Origin: CAWKKW01 sp963850345
Lineage (GTDB): Bacteria; Acidobacteriota; Terriglobia; Terriglobales; Acidobacteriaceae
Reading direction: 5' to 3'
NCBI GenBank assembly: GCA_963850345.1
Contig: CAWKKW010000005.1
Span: 1,240,001-1,304,000 of the forward strand
Length of the DNA: 64,000 nucleotides
The notes beneath the pieces were generated by a model, which ran no database searches, was not told the DNA's origin, and saw only the letters and a list, made by a program, of their open reading frames with translations. This document shows positions 1 to 9,092 of the stretch, piece by piece. A program made the position numbers and the translations under genes. Within the stretch, counting starts at the first letter, position 1. Every line of letters begins with the position of its first letter.

Positions 1-774
1 AGCGAAATTCGCGAGCTCGCTGCTTCCCTGGAGATTGATATCAAGCCGTATCGGATTATCGAAGCAGCCACGGAAGAAAAGGCTGCGGCGATGTCCGTGT
101 CGCTTTGCCGTTCCGGCGAGACATTGGCACTCATGAAAGGCAGCCTGCATACCGACGAGATGATGCGCGCGGTGATGCAGAAGGAGACCGGTCTGAGGGG
201 CTCGCGGCGGATTACCCACGTGTTCGTCATGGATACACCGGCGTACGAACGCACGCTGCTCATCACCGACGCTGCTATCAATATTTATCCGACGTTGGAA
301 GATAAGGTCGACATCGTTCAGAACGCAGTTTTTTTGGCGCATGCCCTGGGCATTCCCGAACCGAAGGTCGCACTGCTCTCCGCGGTCGAGACAGTGAACC
401 CGAAGATTGTGTCCACACTCGATGCCGCCGCGCTGTGCAAGATGGCCGATCGCGGGCAGATCGTGGGTGGAGTTCTCGACGGACCGTTGGCGTTCGATAC
501 GGCGGTGAGCGCGAAGGCGGCGGAGATCAAGAAGCTGATTTCTCCGGTGGCGGGACAGGCGGACATCCTGGTGGTGCCCGATCTCGAGTCAGGCAATATG
601 CTGGCGAAGCAGCTGGAATATCTGGGCGGCGCTCAGCTGGCAGGCATAGTGCTTGGTGCGCGTGTGCCGATTATTCTCACCAGCCGTGCAGACTCAGCCG
701 AAGCCAGGCTCGCGTCGTGCGCTGTGGCAGTGCTCACGCACTATGCACATCATGCGCCGGCGGTCGAGGTCTAG
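1..774 (+). CDS. Phosphate acetyl/butyryltransferase (C-terminal part, 5' truncated by window)
   Basis: The reading frame is open from base 1 and has no visible start, so the gene begins outside the window; 257 residues are seen. They match the C-terminal catalytic region of the phosphate acetyl/butyryl transferase family, which moves an acyl group between CoA and phosphate in acetate or butyrate metabolism. Recognisable stretches are ITDAAINIYPTLEDK, GGVLDGPLAFDTAVS and PDLESGNMLAKQL, the last being part of the conserved active-site region. Many acidobacterial homologues carry an N-terminal enoyl-CoA hydratase (MaoC-like) domain, but that part cannot be seen here. The gene ends at a strong hairpin shared with the convergent phoU. 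Confidence 0.85.
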   Translation, partial: SEIRELAASLEIDIKPYRIIEAATEEKAAAMSVSLCRSGETLALMKGSLHTDEMMRAVMQKETGLRGSRRITHVFVMDTPAYERTLLITDAAINIYPTLEDKVDIVQNAVFLAHALGIPEPKVALLSAVETVNPKIVSTLDAAALCKMADRGQIVGGVLDGPLAFDTAVSAKAAEIKKLISPVAGQADILVVPDLESGNMLAKQLEYLGGAQLAGIVLGARVPIILTSRADSAEARLASCAVAVLTHYAHHAPAVEV

Positions 775-795
775 GCTAGCAAGGCTTCAAAAGCA

Positions 796-825
796 AAAGC
801 CCATCCCCGCATGAGGATGGGCTTT
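796..825. terminator. Bidirectional intrinsic terminator between phosphotransacetylase gene and phoU
   Basis: A perfect 11-bp inverted repeat (AAAGCCCATCC, 796-806, and GGATGGGCTTT, 815-825) with an 8-nt loop lies 22 bases after the plus-strand stop codon and 30 bases before the minus-strand stop. The A/T tracts on both flanks make it suitable for ending transcription from either side. Confidence 0.85.
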
Positions 826-854
826 AACTTTGTGGGCTGCTGACGTTCGCTGGA

Positions 855-1526
855 TCAGTCGATGGAGAGGCTTAGCTGATGGCGTACGTCGGCGCCCCGC
901 ACCCAGAAGATCACGTCGGTCGCGATATTCGTAGCGTGGTCGGCGATCCGCTCCAGGTTGCGCGAGATGAAGATGGCATTCAGCGCCTGCGCGGTGGTGT
1001 TGGTGTTGTGACGCAAAACATCCAGCAGTTCCTTGTGCGCGACACGATTCATCCGATCGATCTCGTCATCCATGGTGAGCACGGAGTCGGCGCAAACCGC
1101 GTCAGCATCGAGCAGCGATTGAATGGCCGTGCGGATCATGCGAGTAGCAAACTCGCCCATCCCGGCGATATCCACGGGTAGTTCGGTGGGCTCAAAGGCG
1201 AGCAGGTCCTGGGTGCGAATGGCGATGCTCATCGACTGATCTCCGATGCGTTCCAGGTCGCCATTGATCTTGATCACGGCCAGGATAAAGCGCAGGTCGA
1301 TCGCCATGGGCTGCTCTTTCGCGAGCAGCTCGTAGGCCATCTCATCGAGTTCGCGTTGCGCCAGGTTAATAGCGGTCTCATTTTCACGCACGTATTGGCA
1401 GAGACTTGCGTCCCGCTGCAGGTAGGCATCCACGGCCGATTGCACGGCGAGTTGAGACAAGGCGGCCATGCCCAGCAGCTTGTCTTTCAATTCGGCCAAT
1501 TGTTGTTGAAAGTGAATCCTCGGCAA
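855..1526 (-). CDS. phoU: Phosphate-signalling regulator PhoU
   Basis: The 223-residue protein has the length and pattern of PhoU: two repeated three-helix PhoU bundles (about residues 15-105 and 120-205). Conserved stretches are DEMAYELLAKEQPMAIDLR and RNLERIADHATNIATDVIF, which carry the acidic metal-binding E/DxxxD positions. PhoU restrains the Pst phosphate transporter and the PhoR-PhoB two-component system when phosphate is plentiful. No pst, phoB or phoR gene lies in this window, so here phoU stands apart from its usual operon. It converges on the phosphotransacetylase gene across a shared terminator. Confidence 0.93.
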   Translation of the reverse strand: MPRIHFQQQLAELKDKLLGMAALSQLAVQSAVDAYLQRDASLCQYVRENETAINLAQRELDEMAYELLAKEQPMAIDLRFILAVIKINGDLERIGDQSMSIAIRTQDLLAFEPTELPVDIAGMGEFATRMIRTAIQSLLDADAVCADSVLTMDDEIDRMNRVAHKELLDVLRHNTNTTAQALNAIFISRNLERIADHATNIATDVIFWVRGADVRHQLSLSID

Positions 1527-1604
1527 CGCGTTTCATCCTCAATCTGCATTGTGCATCAGCGGTTGTGACAGGGAGGCAAATTTTTCGCTCCTGTGCCGAT
1601 TTGT

Positions 1605-2366
1605 TTACCTGCGAACCGGGCCGGTGTGCAGCCGGCTCTCGGCTTCCTGTGTGGCCTCGTAGATCTGGTCAAAGGATTCGACGGCATACAGGACCTTCTG
1701 CATCTCCGACACGAGAAATTCCTGGTTCAGTACCTGGTCGAGATTAAAGTCGCGAATCTCCGCTCCACCCTGGATGACGTTTTGCGCTTCGCCATGCGAG
1801 GACATGAGGCCGCTGCCGTAGAGCTTGATCTGCCCGTTTTGTCGAATGACTCCGAACTCTACCGTGAACCAGAAAAGGCGACCCATGCGTTCGAGCGCAT
1901 CTTTGTCGTTGAGCGAAGCGCACACGCGGCCATAGTGCTGCAGGAAGTCTGCGAAAACAGGATGCGCATGCATGGGAACATGGCCGAATACGTCATGAAA
2001 GATATCCGGCTCGGGCGTGTACTCGAGCGAGTCGGCACTGCGCAGCCAGGTGGTGGTAGGAAATTTGCGAGCCGCGAGCATTTCGAAGAAAGCATCCGCG
2101 GGAAGGAAGCCGCTCACTGGGGTCGCATTCCATCCGGTGCGCGGATTGAGACGCTGATTCACCTCGGCGAGATCGGGAATGGTGTCTTCGCGCAGGCCAA
2201 TCTGGCTAAACCCATCCAGATATTCGCGGCAGGCATGTTTCTCCAGTTCCGGCATGCAGCGGCCAACGAGTTCACTCCATACCCGGTGTTGCTCAGGCGA
2301 ATAGGTGCGCCAATCCTGTTGAATGAGGTACGGAGCGGCGTGGTGCAGTTGCGGAACGGCGGACAT
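1605..2366 (-). CDS. phhA: Phenylalanine 4-monooxygenase
   Basis: This is a pterin-dependent non-haem iron hydroxylase converting phenylalanine to tyrosine. The 253-residue length fits the single-domain bacterial enzymes. The iron-binding motif is visible as DIFHDVFGHVPM (two His), with the third ligand Glu in FWFTVEFGVI. The ATG at 2366 was chosen over one 13 codons upstream because AGAGGAA sits seven bases before it and the protein then starts MSAVPQL. It is divergent from hppD, so the pair forms the first steps of Phe/Tyr breakdown: Phe to Tyr here, and 4-hydroxyphenylpyruvate to homogentisate by hppD. The aminotransferase between the two steps is not adjacent. Confidence 0.93.
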   Translation of the reverse strand: MSAVPQLHHAAPYLIQQDWRTYSPEQHRVWSELVGRCMPELEKHACREYLDGFSQIGLREDTIPDLAEVNQRLNPRTGWNATPVSGFLPADAFFEMLAARKFPTTTWLRSADSLEYTPEPDIFHDVFGHVPMHAHPVFADFLQHYGRVCASLNDKDALERMGRLFWFTVEFGVIRQNGQIKLYGSGLMSSHGEAQNVIQGGAEIRDFNLDQVLNQEFLVSEMQKVLYAVESFDQIYEATQEAESRLHTGPVRR

Positions 2367-2503
2367 AAAGATTCCTCTACGCACAGGTGCAGCAAAACTC
2401 TTCACGGTGGCATCTTGCAGGTGGGAGTGTCAATGCCACTTCCCTCCTGCGAGTCACCTAGTCAATTGTTGGATGAAGGGTGTATATCGTATGTGGCACC
2501 GAG

Positions 2504-2521
2504 CCGGAACTTGATTTCCGG
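2504..2521. promoter_or_regulatory. Inverted repeat (possible operator) in phhA-hppD intergenic region
   Basis: A perfect 6-6-6 inverted repeat CCGGAA-CTTGAT-TTCCGG lies 56 bases upstream of the hppD start, in the 211-base region shared by two divergent amino-acid catabolic genes. A loose promoter-like stretch (TTGTTG at 2466 and TATATCGTATGT from 2483) is just upstream, so a regulator bound here could block hppD transcription. No regulator gene is adjacent; the role is inferred from position and symmetry only. Confidence 0.35.
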
Positions 2522-2577
2522 ACGACCAAAATGTCCTCAACGTACGTCTGTAGTAGAGGAGTTTGGAGTTCCCAGAT

Positions 2578-3702
2578 ATGTCCACTTTGTTACAACAAGA
2601 GGTCCAGATCCAGAAGGACTTTCTACCACTCAATGGAACGGATTACGTTGAATTCTACGTAGGAAACGCGCGGCAGGCAGCCTACTTCTATCGCGTCGGC
2701 TTCGGCATGAGGCTGACCGCCTACGCCGGGCCTGAGACGGGCCTGCGCGATCGCGCTTCGTACGTATTAGAACAAGGCAAGGTCCGCTTTGTACTCACCA
2801 CACCGCTGCGCCCAGACGGAGAAATTGCAGACCATGTGCACCGTCACGGAGATGGCGTGCGCGATGTAGCCCTGTGGGTGGATGACGCCCGGCAGGCATG
2901 GAAGGAAACGCTGCGAAGAGGAGCACGCAGCGTGCGCGAGCCCTTCGAACTCAAAGATGAGTTTGGCACCGTCAAACTGGCTTCCATCGCAACGTATGGT
3001 GATACGATCCACACGTTTGTAGAGCGTGCTAACTATCGTGGTACATTTCAGCCCGGATTCAAGACAGTCGAATCGGATCCGATCAGCAGGCCGGTTGGTT
3101 TGCTCTACATCGATCACATGGTCGGAAATGTCGGATGGCACGACATGAACCGCTGGGTCGACTTCTACGGGAAGACGATGGGCTTTTCTCTGTACCAGCA
3201 CTTCGATGACTCCGATATCTCTACGGAGTATTCCGCGCTGATGTCAAAGGTGATGGCAAACGGCAACGGTCGCGTGAAGTTTCCCATCAACGAACCTGCC
3301 GAAGGCCGCAGAAAGTCCCAGATCGAGGAATACCTGGAGTATTACCACGGGCCGGGCGTGCAGCATATCGCGATGGCGACGAAGGACATTCTGCACACGG
3401 TGGGCAGGCTGCAAGCGCAGGGCATAGAGTTTCTAAGGGTGCCGCACAGCTACTACACCGATCTGGAGAAGCGGGTTGGCAAGATCGACGAGCCTATAGC
3501 GGAGCTGGAACAACTCGGCATCCTAGTCGATCGAGACGATGAAGGGTACATGCTGCAGATCTTCACGCGTCCCGTGGAAGACCGGCCGACGGTCTTCTTT
3601 GAAATTATCCAGCGCAAGGGCAGCAAGAGCTTTGGAAAAGGCAACTTCAAGGCGCTGTTCGAAGCGATAGAGCGGGAACAAGCGGCACGAGGAAACCTCT
3701 AG
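2578..3702 (+). CDS. hppD: 4-hydroxyphenylpyruvate dioxygenase
   Basis: This 374-residue enzyme converts 4-hydroxyphenylpyruvate to homogentisate in tyrosine degradation. It has the two VOC modules of the family (about residues 15-150 and 175-330). The iron ligands are visible as His in YIDHMVGNV, His in GVQHIAMAT and Glu in VFFEIIQRKG; the C-terminal stretch GSKSFGKGNFKALFEAIE is also typical. The ATG at 2578 has GGAG nine bases upstream; an in-frame TTG at 2563 is less likely. The gene is divergent from phhA and ends at a long GC-rich terminator. Homogentisate dioxygenase and later steps are not in the window. Confidence 0.96.
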   Translation: MSTLLQQEVQIQKDFLPLNGTDYVEFYVGNARQAAYFYRVGFGMRLTAYAGPETGLRDRASYVLEQGKVRFVLTTPLRPDGEIADHVHRHGDGVRDVALWVDDARQAWKETLRRGARSVREPFELKDEFGTVKLASIATYGDTIHTFVERANYRGTFQPGFKTVESDPISRPVGLLYIDHMVGNVGWHDMNRWVDFYGKTMGFSLYQHFDDSDISTEYSALMSKVMANGNGRVKFPINEPAEGRRKSQIEEYLEYYHGPGVQHIAMATKDILHTVGRLQAQGIEFLRVPHSYYTDLEKRVGKIDEPIAELEQLGILVDRDDEGYMLQIFTRPVEDRPTVFFEIIQRKGSKSFGKGNFKALFEAIEREQAARGNL

Positions 3703-3757
3703 CAAGAAAGCCGGCCGGGAGCAAGCGAGATGCTTCGTTTCCGGCCGGCTTTGCTTG
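3703..3757 (+). terminator. Intrinsic terminator of hppD
   Basis: A 12-bp perfect stem AAAGCCGGCCGG (3707-3718) pairs with CCGGCCGGCTTT (3741-3752), extended by CAAG/CTTG with one bulge. The loop is about 22 bases and can form a small inner hairpin. It begins right after the hppD stop codon. Confidence 0.8.
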
Positions 3758-3875
3758 TGTTCCACAGTCGCCGCGCTTCACGATCGCCGCAACTCCCTCG
3801 CCCGAAGTGTTACTTCACAATAGGAAATACGGGCTGAGAGTCTACGGGTTCAGAGCGTGCTCGCTCGAAATTGTC

Positions 3876-5123
3876 TTAGCGAGTGGTGTGCGCATGAACG
3901 CTGGAGTAGGCCCACGCTGCTTCATCAGAGGTGGGTGCAAATTCCGCTGGTGATTCCAGCCGATGGAGTTGGCAACGATTGCGGCCCGCGCGTTTGGCCG
4001 CGTAGAGAGCCTGATCCGCTTCGCTGAGCAGCAGCGTCCATGTAAGCGCCTTGCGCTTCGCCGTGAAGGTAACACCGAAGCTGGCGGTAACGCAGGTCTC
4101 GTGGTGGCCCAAGTCGAAGCTGAAGTGTTCAACGGACAGGCGCAGCCGCTCTACCAGAGTCATCGCCCCCTGGGCTGTAGCCGCTGGAAGCAGCAGGACG
4201 AATTCCTCGCCGCCGAGTCGTCCAAGCACATCGCTCTCTCGCAGCAAGCTGCGAAGCAGGGCCGCTGCCTGGTGCAGTACAGTATCGCCGGCGGCGTGGC
4301 CAAAGGTGTCGTTGAGGCGCTTGAAGTGATCGAGGTCCACCAGGACCACGGCGAAGTCCTGCCCACCGCGCAAGTACCGGGCCAGTTCAAGTTCCCCGGC
4401 GGCTTGCAGGCCACGGCGGTTGCAGATCTGGGTCAGAGGATCGGTGGTCATCTGGCGACCCATCTCGGCGTAGAGGCGAGCATTCATCATCCAGATGAAG
4501 GCCAGAGGCAACACGGAACAGGAGACCACGTAGACGATGCCGCTCGCGGCTTCCACCCAGGGAGCGACGAGGTCAGGCGTCTTCCCGGCAATCAGGAATG
4601 CCGCTACGCGGGCGAGCTCCACGGCTGAGTAGAAGGCAAGAAAGGCCCCCATGACACGGCGGGGCCAGGCCGTCTCCTTATCAATGGTGCTGAACAGCAG
4701 CCAGCTGCTGAAGGCGGTCTGGATAGCAAGGGTGAAATCGGAGAGATTGACGATCTGATCGATACGCGCGCCGTGAGGATTGAAGACAGGCAGCGACCAC
4801 CAGAGGTACATGACCACGCTGCCGAGAACCAAGGCGAGCGATACCCACTGGGTGCGCCCGCCGCGGCGCACGAAGAACACGATGCTGGCGTGAATACAGG
4901 CGTAGCCGACGGGGGCCGCCAAAGTTTCAAAGGTCAGGGAAGTCCAAGCCGGCAGGACAGGCTCGGCTAACTGAAAGATGCCGCCCGCGCAGCCTGCAAG
5001 ATAGGCGTAGGCAAGCCACCGCAGACTGCGATTGCCGCGGTTGTTCAACGCCATCATGACGAAAACGATGGAGAAGCAGGCAAGCTGAACGTTCTGGATA
5101 AAACAAACCGCGTACGTCAGCAT
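3876..5123 (-). CDS. Membrane-bound GGDEF diguanylate cyclase
   Basis: About 415 residues: an N-terminal region of roughly 230 residues with six to seven hydrophobic segments, then a GGDEF domain. The active-site loop is GGEEF (in RLGGEEFVLLLP), a catalytically competent variant. An RxxD inhibitory site (RESD) sits exactly five residues before it, so product feedback inhibition is expected. The protein would make cyclic di-GMP from GTP at the inner membrane in response to a signal sensed by the membrane part. The start is uncertain: the ATG at 5123 precedes a hydrophobic segment but lacks a clear ribosome-binding site, and the frame stays open to 5261. No EAL partner is adjacent. Confidence 0.88.
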   Translation of the reverse strand: MLTYAVCFIQNVQLACFSIVFVMMALNNRGNRSLRWLAYAYLAGCAGGIFQLAEPVLPAWTSLTFETLAAPVGYACIHASIVFFVRRGGRTQWVSLALVLGSVVMYLWWSLPVFNPHGARIDQIVNLSDFTLAIQTAFSSWLLFSTIDKETAWPRRVMGAFLAFYSAVELARVAAFLIAGKTPDLVAPWVEAASGIVYVVSCSVLPLAFIWMMNARLYAEMGRQMTTDPLTQICNRRGLQAAGELELARYLRGGQDFAVVLVDLDHFKRLNDTFGHAAGDTVLHQAAALLRSLLRESDVLGRLGGEEFVLLLPAATAQGAMTLVERLRLSVEHFSFDLGHHETCVTASFGVTFTAKRKALTWTLLLSEADQALYAAKRAGRNRCQLHRLESPAEFAPTSDEAAWAYSSVHAHTTR

Positions 5124-5297
5124 AGGGGAGGGCCGCTTAGACGCTTGGGAATTTGTCAGAAGTTTACACGGAAGGGCGCGGAATGTTCGGCCCTCTACTA
5201 CGGAAGTTGTAGGGGAATCCGAAAGAAATCGCGCCCATGAGCCCGAGCCTGCCGGCGACACCGGCGTTGCTGATTTGCGGCGTGTAGCGGCTCAGGT

Positions 5298-5519
5298 TTA
5301 GCTGTCTTTGCGGTAAAGAAGATCGCGCATGGCGCTCCTGCGAGCTTCATTGGCTTCCGCGGTGGTCTTGCGTTCGTCCGCGTCCATCCGTCGTTTCTCT
5401 GCGGGGCCATCGTTCTCAGGCTCGCTGCAAGAGGGGCAACGGTTGGCGAAGCCGGGTTTGTTGGGCTTGAGTTCAAACTCTTCGGAACAGACCGCACATA
5501 CTTTGATTGGGAATGCCAT
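5298..5519 (-). CDS. Small zinc-ribbon-like conserved protein
   Basis: This 73-residue protein has two cysteine pairs, CAVC near residue 8 and CPSC near residue 28, spaced like a small zinc ribbon. A charged helical C-terminal half follows (KRRMDADERKTTAEANEARR). The pattern resembles short conserved proteins of Acidobacteriota with no assigned function. It lies on the same strand between the GH3 gene and the diguanylate cyclase gene, 102 bases after the GH3 stop, and may be co-transcribed with GH3. Nucleic-acid or protein binding is possible but not shown. Confidence 0.7.
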   Translation of the reverse strand: MAFPIKVCAVCSEEFELKPNKPGFANRCPSCSEPENDGPAEKRRMDADERKTTAEANEARRSAMRDLLYRKDS

Positions 5520-5621
5520 ACATCCACGATTTTATGCCGGATGATTGCGGTGTTCAATCGCTCGAGGAGACTGGCGGGGCTGGACTTCGCAGGGGAGTGC
5601 CCATCTCCTCGCGGGAAGAAA

Positions 5622-8225
5622 TCACTCGCTCACAGGTGTGGTTAGCGGCTTGGCGAGTTGAACGGAGATGTCCTGCTCGATGTGCTGGGAAGAATCGCCC
5701 AGCAGCAGGTGGTAAGTTCCTGCGTCTGACTGCCAGGCAGAAGACTTGACGTCGAAGTAGCTGAAGCTTCGCGGATTCAATTTGACGGCTATGTGTTTGG
5801 TTTCGCCTGGCGACAGCATCACGCGTTCATACGCCTTCAGTTCCTTTGCGGGGCGCTCCACTTTGGCTGAGGCTGGGCTGACATAGACCTGAGCCACGGT
5901 CGCTCCAGCGCGCTTGCCGGTATTCGTAACATCGAAGGATACGTTGAAGTGGCCGTCCGCCTCCGGCGTGACCTTGAGATGACTAAAGTCGAAGGTGGTA
6001 TACGAGAGACCGAAGCCGAAGGGAAACTCGGGTTCGACATGATTATGTTCGTAGCCGCGGTAGCCCACGAAGATGCCTTCTCCGTAGACGATCTTGTTGG
6101 TGCCCGGCTCGGGGTAGTAGTGCGCGTAACTCGGGTTATCGGTGATCCGCTTTTCCCAACTGATAGGCAAGTGGCCAGAGGGCGAGTCCTCGCCGAAGAG
6201 CAGGCGAGCGGCGGCGGTGCCGCCCTGTTCTCCGGAGTACCAGGTTTCGAGGATGCCCTGCACTTTGTCTTTCCAGTTCTCAAGATCCACGCTGCCGCCG
6301 GAGGTGATCACGACGATGGTCTTCTTGCCAGTTGCGGCGATGCGATCGATGAGCTGTTCCTGACCCACCGGTAGTTCGAAACTGCGGTCTCCGCCTTCCG
6401 ATTCTGACGCCGCATTGAAGCCGACCGCGAGAATCACGGCATCGGCCTTCGCCGCCATTGCAAGCGCATCCTGGTCGACGATGGTGTCAAGCGCAGCAAT
6501 CCCGGCACGCATGCCCGAGACCGATCCGATCTGCTGTGAGAGCTGCTCGACGACCACCTTGTGCGGAGCTTTAGTGAGTTCCATGGTGGTCTGGTTGAGG
6601 ATGTACTTGGGCACCACCGAGCTGTCGAAGACCACTGCGTCGTCGACAAGCAAACGGTATTTGCCGTCGGTCTGAATAAAGATGGCGAACTTACCGCCCT
6701 GCGCGGGCGTGTAGTAGCCAGTCCACTTGCTGCTGTTGGTGGCGCGCACGTAAGGGCTGGCGCTGCGATGTGCGGTGAGGGCGTTGAGTTCCTGCTCCTC
6801 GGGCTCGCGACGCGTGGAGCCGGGGGTGCCGAGCGCAGATTCTGTAACCGTACTGGTGACGTCTCCTTCAAGATTGGCCTTGGCATAGGTGATGTGAGTA
6901 ACGCCAGCGGTGGTGCCCGCCGCATCGGTGGTGAAATGAGTGAGCCGGGACATCTGATTTACGCTATACAGTCCGCGAGCATAGAGAACCTTCGCCCGCT
7001 CTCCGAGATAGTCGCTGATGCCCACCAGCAGATTGGTGCTGGCGAAGCTCACGACTTCGCCACTGCCGCCGCCGGTCATGACGGTCTGCACGGCGGTTGG
7101 ACCGATAACGGCGATGGTCTTGGTGGCTGTCTTGTCGAGAGGCAGCGCCTGGTTGTCATTCTTCAAAAGGACAGCGCCCTCGAGTGCCCCCTGCAGGGAG
7201 GCTGCGCGGCCCTCGAGGTTATAGCGCGGGATGTTGATGTCCAGCTGAGGATGATCGAGCCAGCCGAAGTCCGCCGCAACCCGCAGGATGCGGCGCACCT
7301 TGTCATCGAGCGTGGCCTGGGAGATGGTGCCGTCCTTGAGCAGAGGCAGCATCTTCTCAGCAGAGAAGTACACGCCGAAGGGCATCTCGAGGTCGAGACC
7401 GCCATTTGCAGCAGCCGCTGTGTCGTAAGTAGCGACCCAGTCGGACATGATGATTCCGGGAAAGTGCCACTGGCCTTTCGCCACATCCACGTTGAGAGGC
7501 TTGTTCTGCGTCATGTGCTGGCCATTGGTCAGGTTGTACGAATCCATGATGGCCCCGACCTTAGCCGTTTTTACGGCAGACTCGAAGACCGGCTCATAAA
7601 TCTCGCGCAGTGTGCGCTCGTCGATGACTGAGTCGGAATCGTGGCGGAGATACTCGGAGTTATTGCCGAGGTAATGCTTGACAGTCGCCGAGACTCCCTC
7701 CTGCTGCACGCCGCGGATATAGCCGACGGCGATGCCGCTGGCGAGAAAGGGATCTTCGCCGAAGTATTCAAAGTTGCGGCCATTCATGGGCGCGCGATAA
7801 ATGTTCACGCCGGGCCCGAGGAGGAATGCCGCGCCGCGGGAACGCGCGTCTCGGCCGAGTTGCTGGCCAATCCGTAGGGTGAGAGCGTCATCCCAGGAAG
7901 CCGCCAGCCCGATACCCGCGGCGTAGGCGATGGTCGGAGCGGGGATGTGCGCGCCTACAGGGCCATCGGCCATCTGGAAATATGGGATGTTGAGGCGCGG
8001 GATGGCGTGGGTACGGAACGGCGTGTCTCCGCCGATGAGCTCAATCTTCTCGTCCACCGTCATTTTGGAAACGAGGTCGTCCACGCGCTTGTCCACCGCT
8101 CGCGGATCATGGCCGACGAACTGCGCTGAGCTATATACACTCGCGGCAAGAAGAAGACCGGCGAAGATCGTGCGGAAGGCAAGGGTGAAGCGGCGCGTTA
8201 ACAAGGCGAACAACCTCCGGGGCAT
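5622..8225 (-). CDS. Secreted glycoside hydrolase family 3 beta-glucosidase with PA14 insert
   Basis: The 867-residue protein starts with a signal peptide (hydrophobic core about residues 13-32, cleavage near SSAQ). The GH3 N-terminal domain spans about 45-330, with the nucleophile Asp near residue 262 in GIIMSDWVATYDT. The C-terminal GH3 domain (about 350-740) is interrupted by a PA14-type insert (about 410-570, containing GKYRLLVDDAVVFDSS). A fibronectin III-like domain (about 760-855) ends the protein. The family removes terminal beta-linked glucose or other sugars from plant-derived oligosaccharides; the PA14 insert often shapes the active-site rim for branched or bulky substrates. Expected location is the periplasm or outside. 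Exact substrate cannot be read from sequence. Confidence 0.92.
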   Translation of the reverse strand: MPRRLFALLTRRFTLAFRTIFAGLLLAASVYSSAQFVGHDPRAVDKRVDDLVSKMTVDEKIELIGGDTPFRTHAIPRLNIPYFQMADGPVGAHIPAPTIAYAAGIGLAASWDDALTLRIGQQLGRDARSRGAAFLLGPGVNIYRAPMNGRNFEYFGEDPFLASGIAVGYIRGVQQEGVSATVKHYLGNNSEYLRHDSDSVIDERTLREIYEPVFESAVKTAKVGAIMDSYNLTNGQHMTQNKPLNVDVAKGQWHFPGIIMSDWVATYDTAAAANGGLDLEMPFGVYFSAEKMLPLLKDGTISQATLDDKVRRILRVAADFGWLDHPQLDINIPRYNLEGRAASLQGALEGAVLLKNDNQALPLDKTATKTIAVIGPTAVQTVMTGGGSGEVVSFASTNLLVGISDYLGERAKVLYARGLYSVNQMSRLTHFTTDAAGTTAGVTHITYAKANLEGDVTSTVTESALGTPGSTRREPEEQELNALTAHRSASPYVRATNSSKWTGYYTPAQGGKFAIFIQTDGKYRLLVDDAVVFDSSVVPKYILNQTTMELTKAPHKVVVEQLSQQIGSVSGMRAGIAALDTIVDQDALAMAAKADAVILAVGFNAASESEGGDRSFELPVGQEQLIDRIAATGKKTIVVITSGGSVDLENWKDKVQGILETWYSGEQGGTAAARLLFGEDSPSGHLPISWEKRITDNPSYAHYYPEPGTNKIVYGEGIFVGYRGYEHNHVEPEFPFGFGLSYTTFDFSHLKVTPEADGHFNVSFDVTNTGKRAGATVAQVYVSPASAKVERPAKELKAYERVMLSPGETKHIAVKLNPRSFSYFDVKSSAWQSDAGTYHLLLGDSSQHIEQDISVQLAKPLTTPVSE

Positions 8226-8432
8226 GCGTGAATTGAATTCCGAGGCGAGGACGCAGGAAGGCCTCCGGAACGGATCTCATTTCCCCGGAGAAGTATATCG
8301 ATACCGCGCAGCCGAGTGACGGGCGCCTGCCACACCACGAGAGAGCCGTAGCAGCAACTCTCCAGGCCAGCAACTTTTCTATGAGATGTGGGGAGGCCGT
8401 TGTAAACTGCTGGCCTGCGAGGATGCCGTTCG

Positions 8433-9068
8433 ATGACTGCAAACAACTACAACCCCAAAGTAGACGAATATCTCAAGAAAGCGCAGCCATTCGCGCGGCC
8501 TATTCTTGCGCACCTGCGCGAACTGGTGCACAAGGGCTGTCCTGAGGTGGAAGAGACGATCAAGTGGAGCAGGCCGTTCTTTGAGTATCGCGGCGCCATC
8601 CTAGGGAATATGTCCGGATTTAAGGAGCATTGCAGCTTCGGCTTCTGGGGCGAAGAGATTGGCGCAGTGCTGCGCGACGCCCAGGTGGTGCAGACGGAGG
8701 GCATGGGTACGCTGGGGCGCATCACCAGTGTCGACGACTTACCCGCGGACAAGGCCCTGCTGGGCTGGATCCGGCAAGCAGCGGGATTCGTGGACAGCGG
8801 TCAATACACCAGTCCGATCGCGGCGCGACGCAAGGTAGTGAAGACTCCGAAGCCTGAGCTCGCGTCTCCTGAAGAATTTACAGCGGCCCTGGCCAAGAAC
8901 AAGCAAGCAGCGGCGGTGTTTGCGGCGTTCAGTCCAAGCTGCAAGCGCGAGTACGTGGAGTGGATTGCCGACGCGAAGCGGCCTGAGACGCGGCAGAAGC
9001 GTATCGAGACCGCCGTGGAATGGATCGCCGAAGGCAAGCAGCGCAACTGGAAATACCAGGAGTGCTGA
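8433..9068 (+). CDS. YdeI/OmpD-associated family protein with DUF1801 domain
   Basis: This 211-residue protein has an N-terminal DUF1801-like domain (about residues 8-115, including CPEVEETIKWSRPFFEYRG) and a C-terminal YdeI/OmdA region (about 130-205, with SCKREYVEWIADAKRPETR and a basic helical end). Members are small cytoplasmic proteins reported in connection with peptide resistance and OmpD, but their biochemical role is unsettled. The gene is divergent from the GH3 gene across about 200 bases and appears to be a single-gene unit. Confidence 0.82.
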   Translation: MTANNYNPKVDEYLKKAQPFARPILAHLRELVHKGCPEVEETIKWSRPFFEYRGAILGNMSGFKEHCSFGFWGEEIGAVLRDAQVVQTEGMGTLGRITSVDDLPADKALLGWIRQAAGFVDSGQYTSPIAARRKVVKTPKPELASPEEFTAALAKNKQAAAVFAAFSPSCKREYVEWIADAKRPETRQKRIETAVEWIAEGKQRNWKYQEC

Positions 9069-9092
9069 GCAGCCGACCCGACTCGGGCTACA

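Noticed and set aside
6561..7631. Plus-strand open frame of 356 codons inside the GH3 gene
   Set aside because: Antisense shadow of the GH3 beta-glucosidase; no recognisable domain and no ribosome-binding site that stands out.
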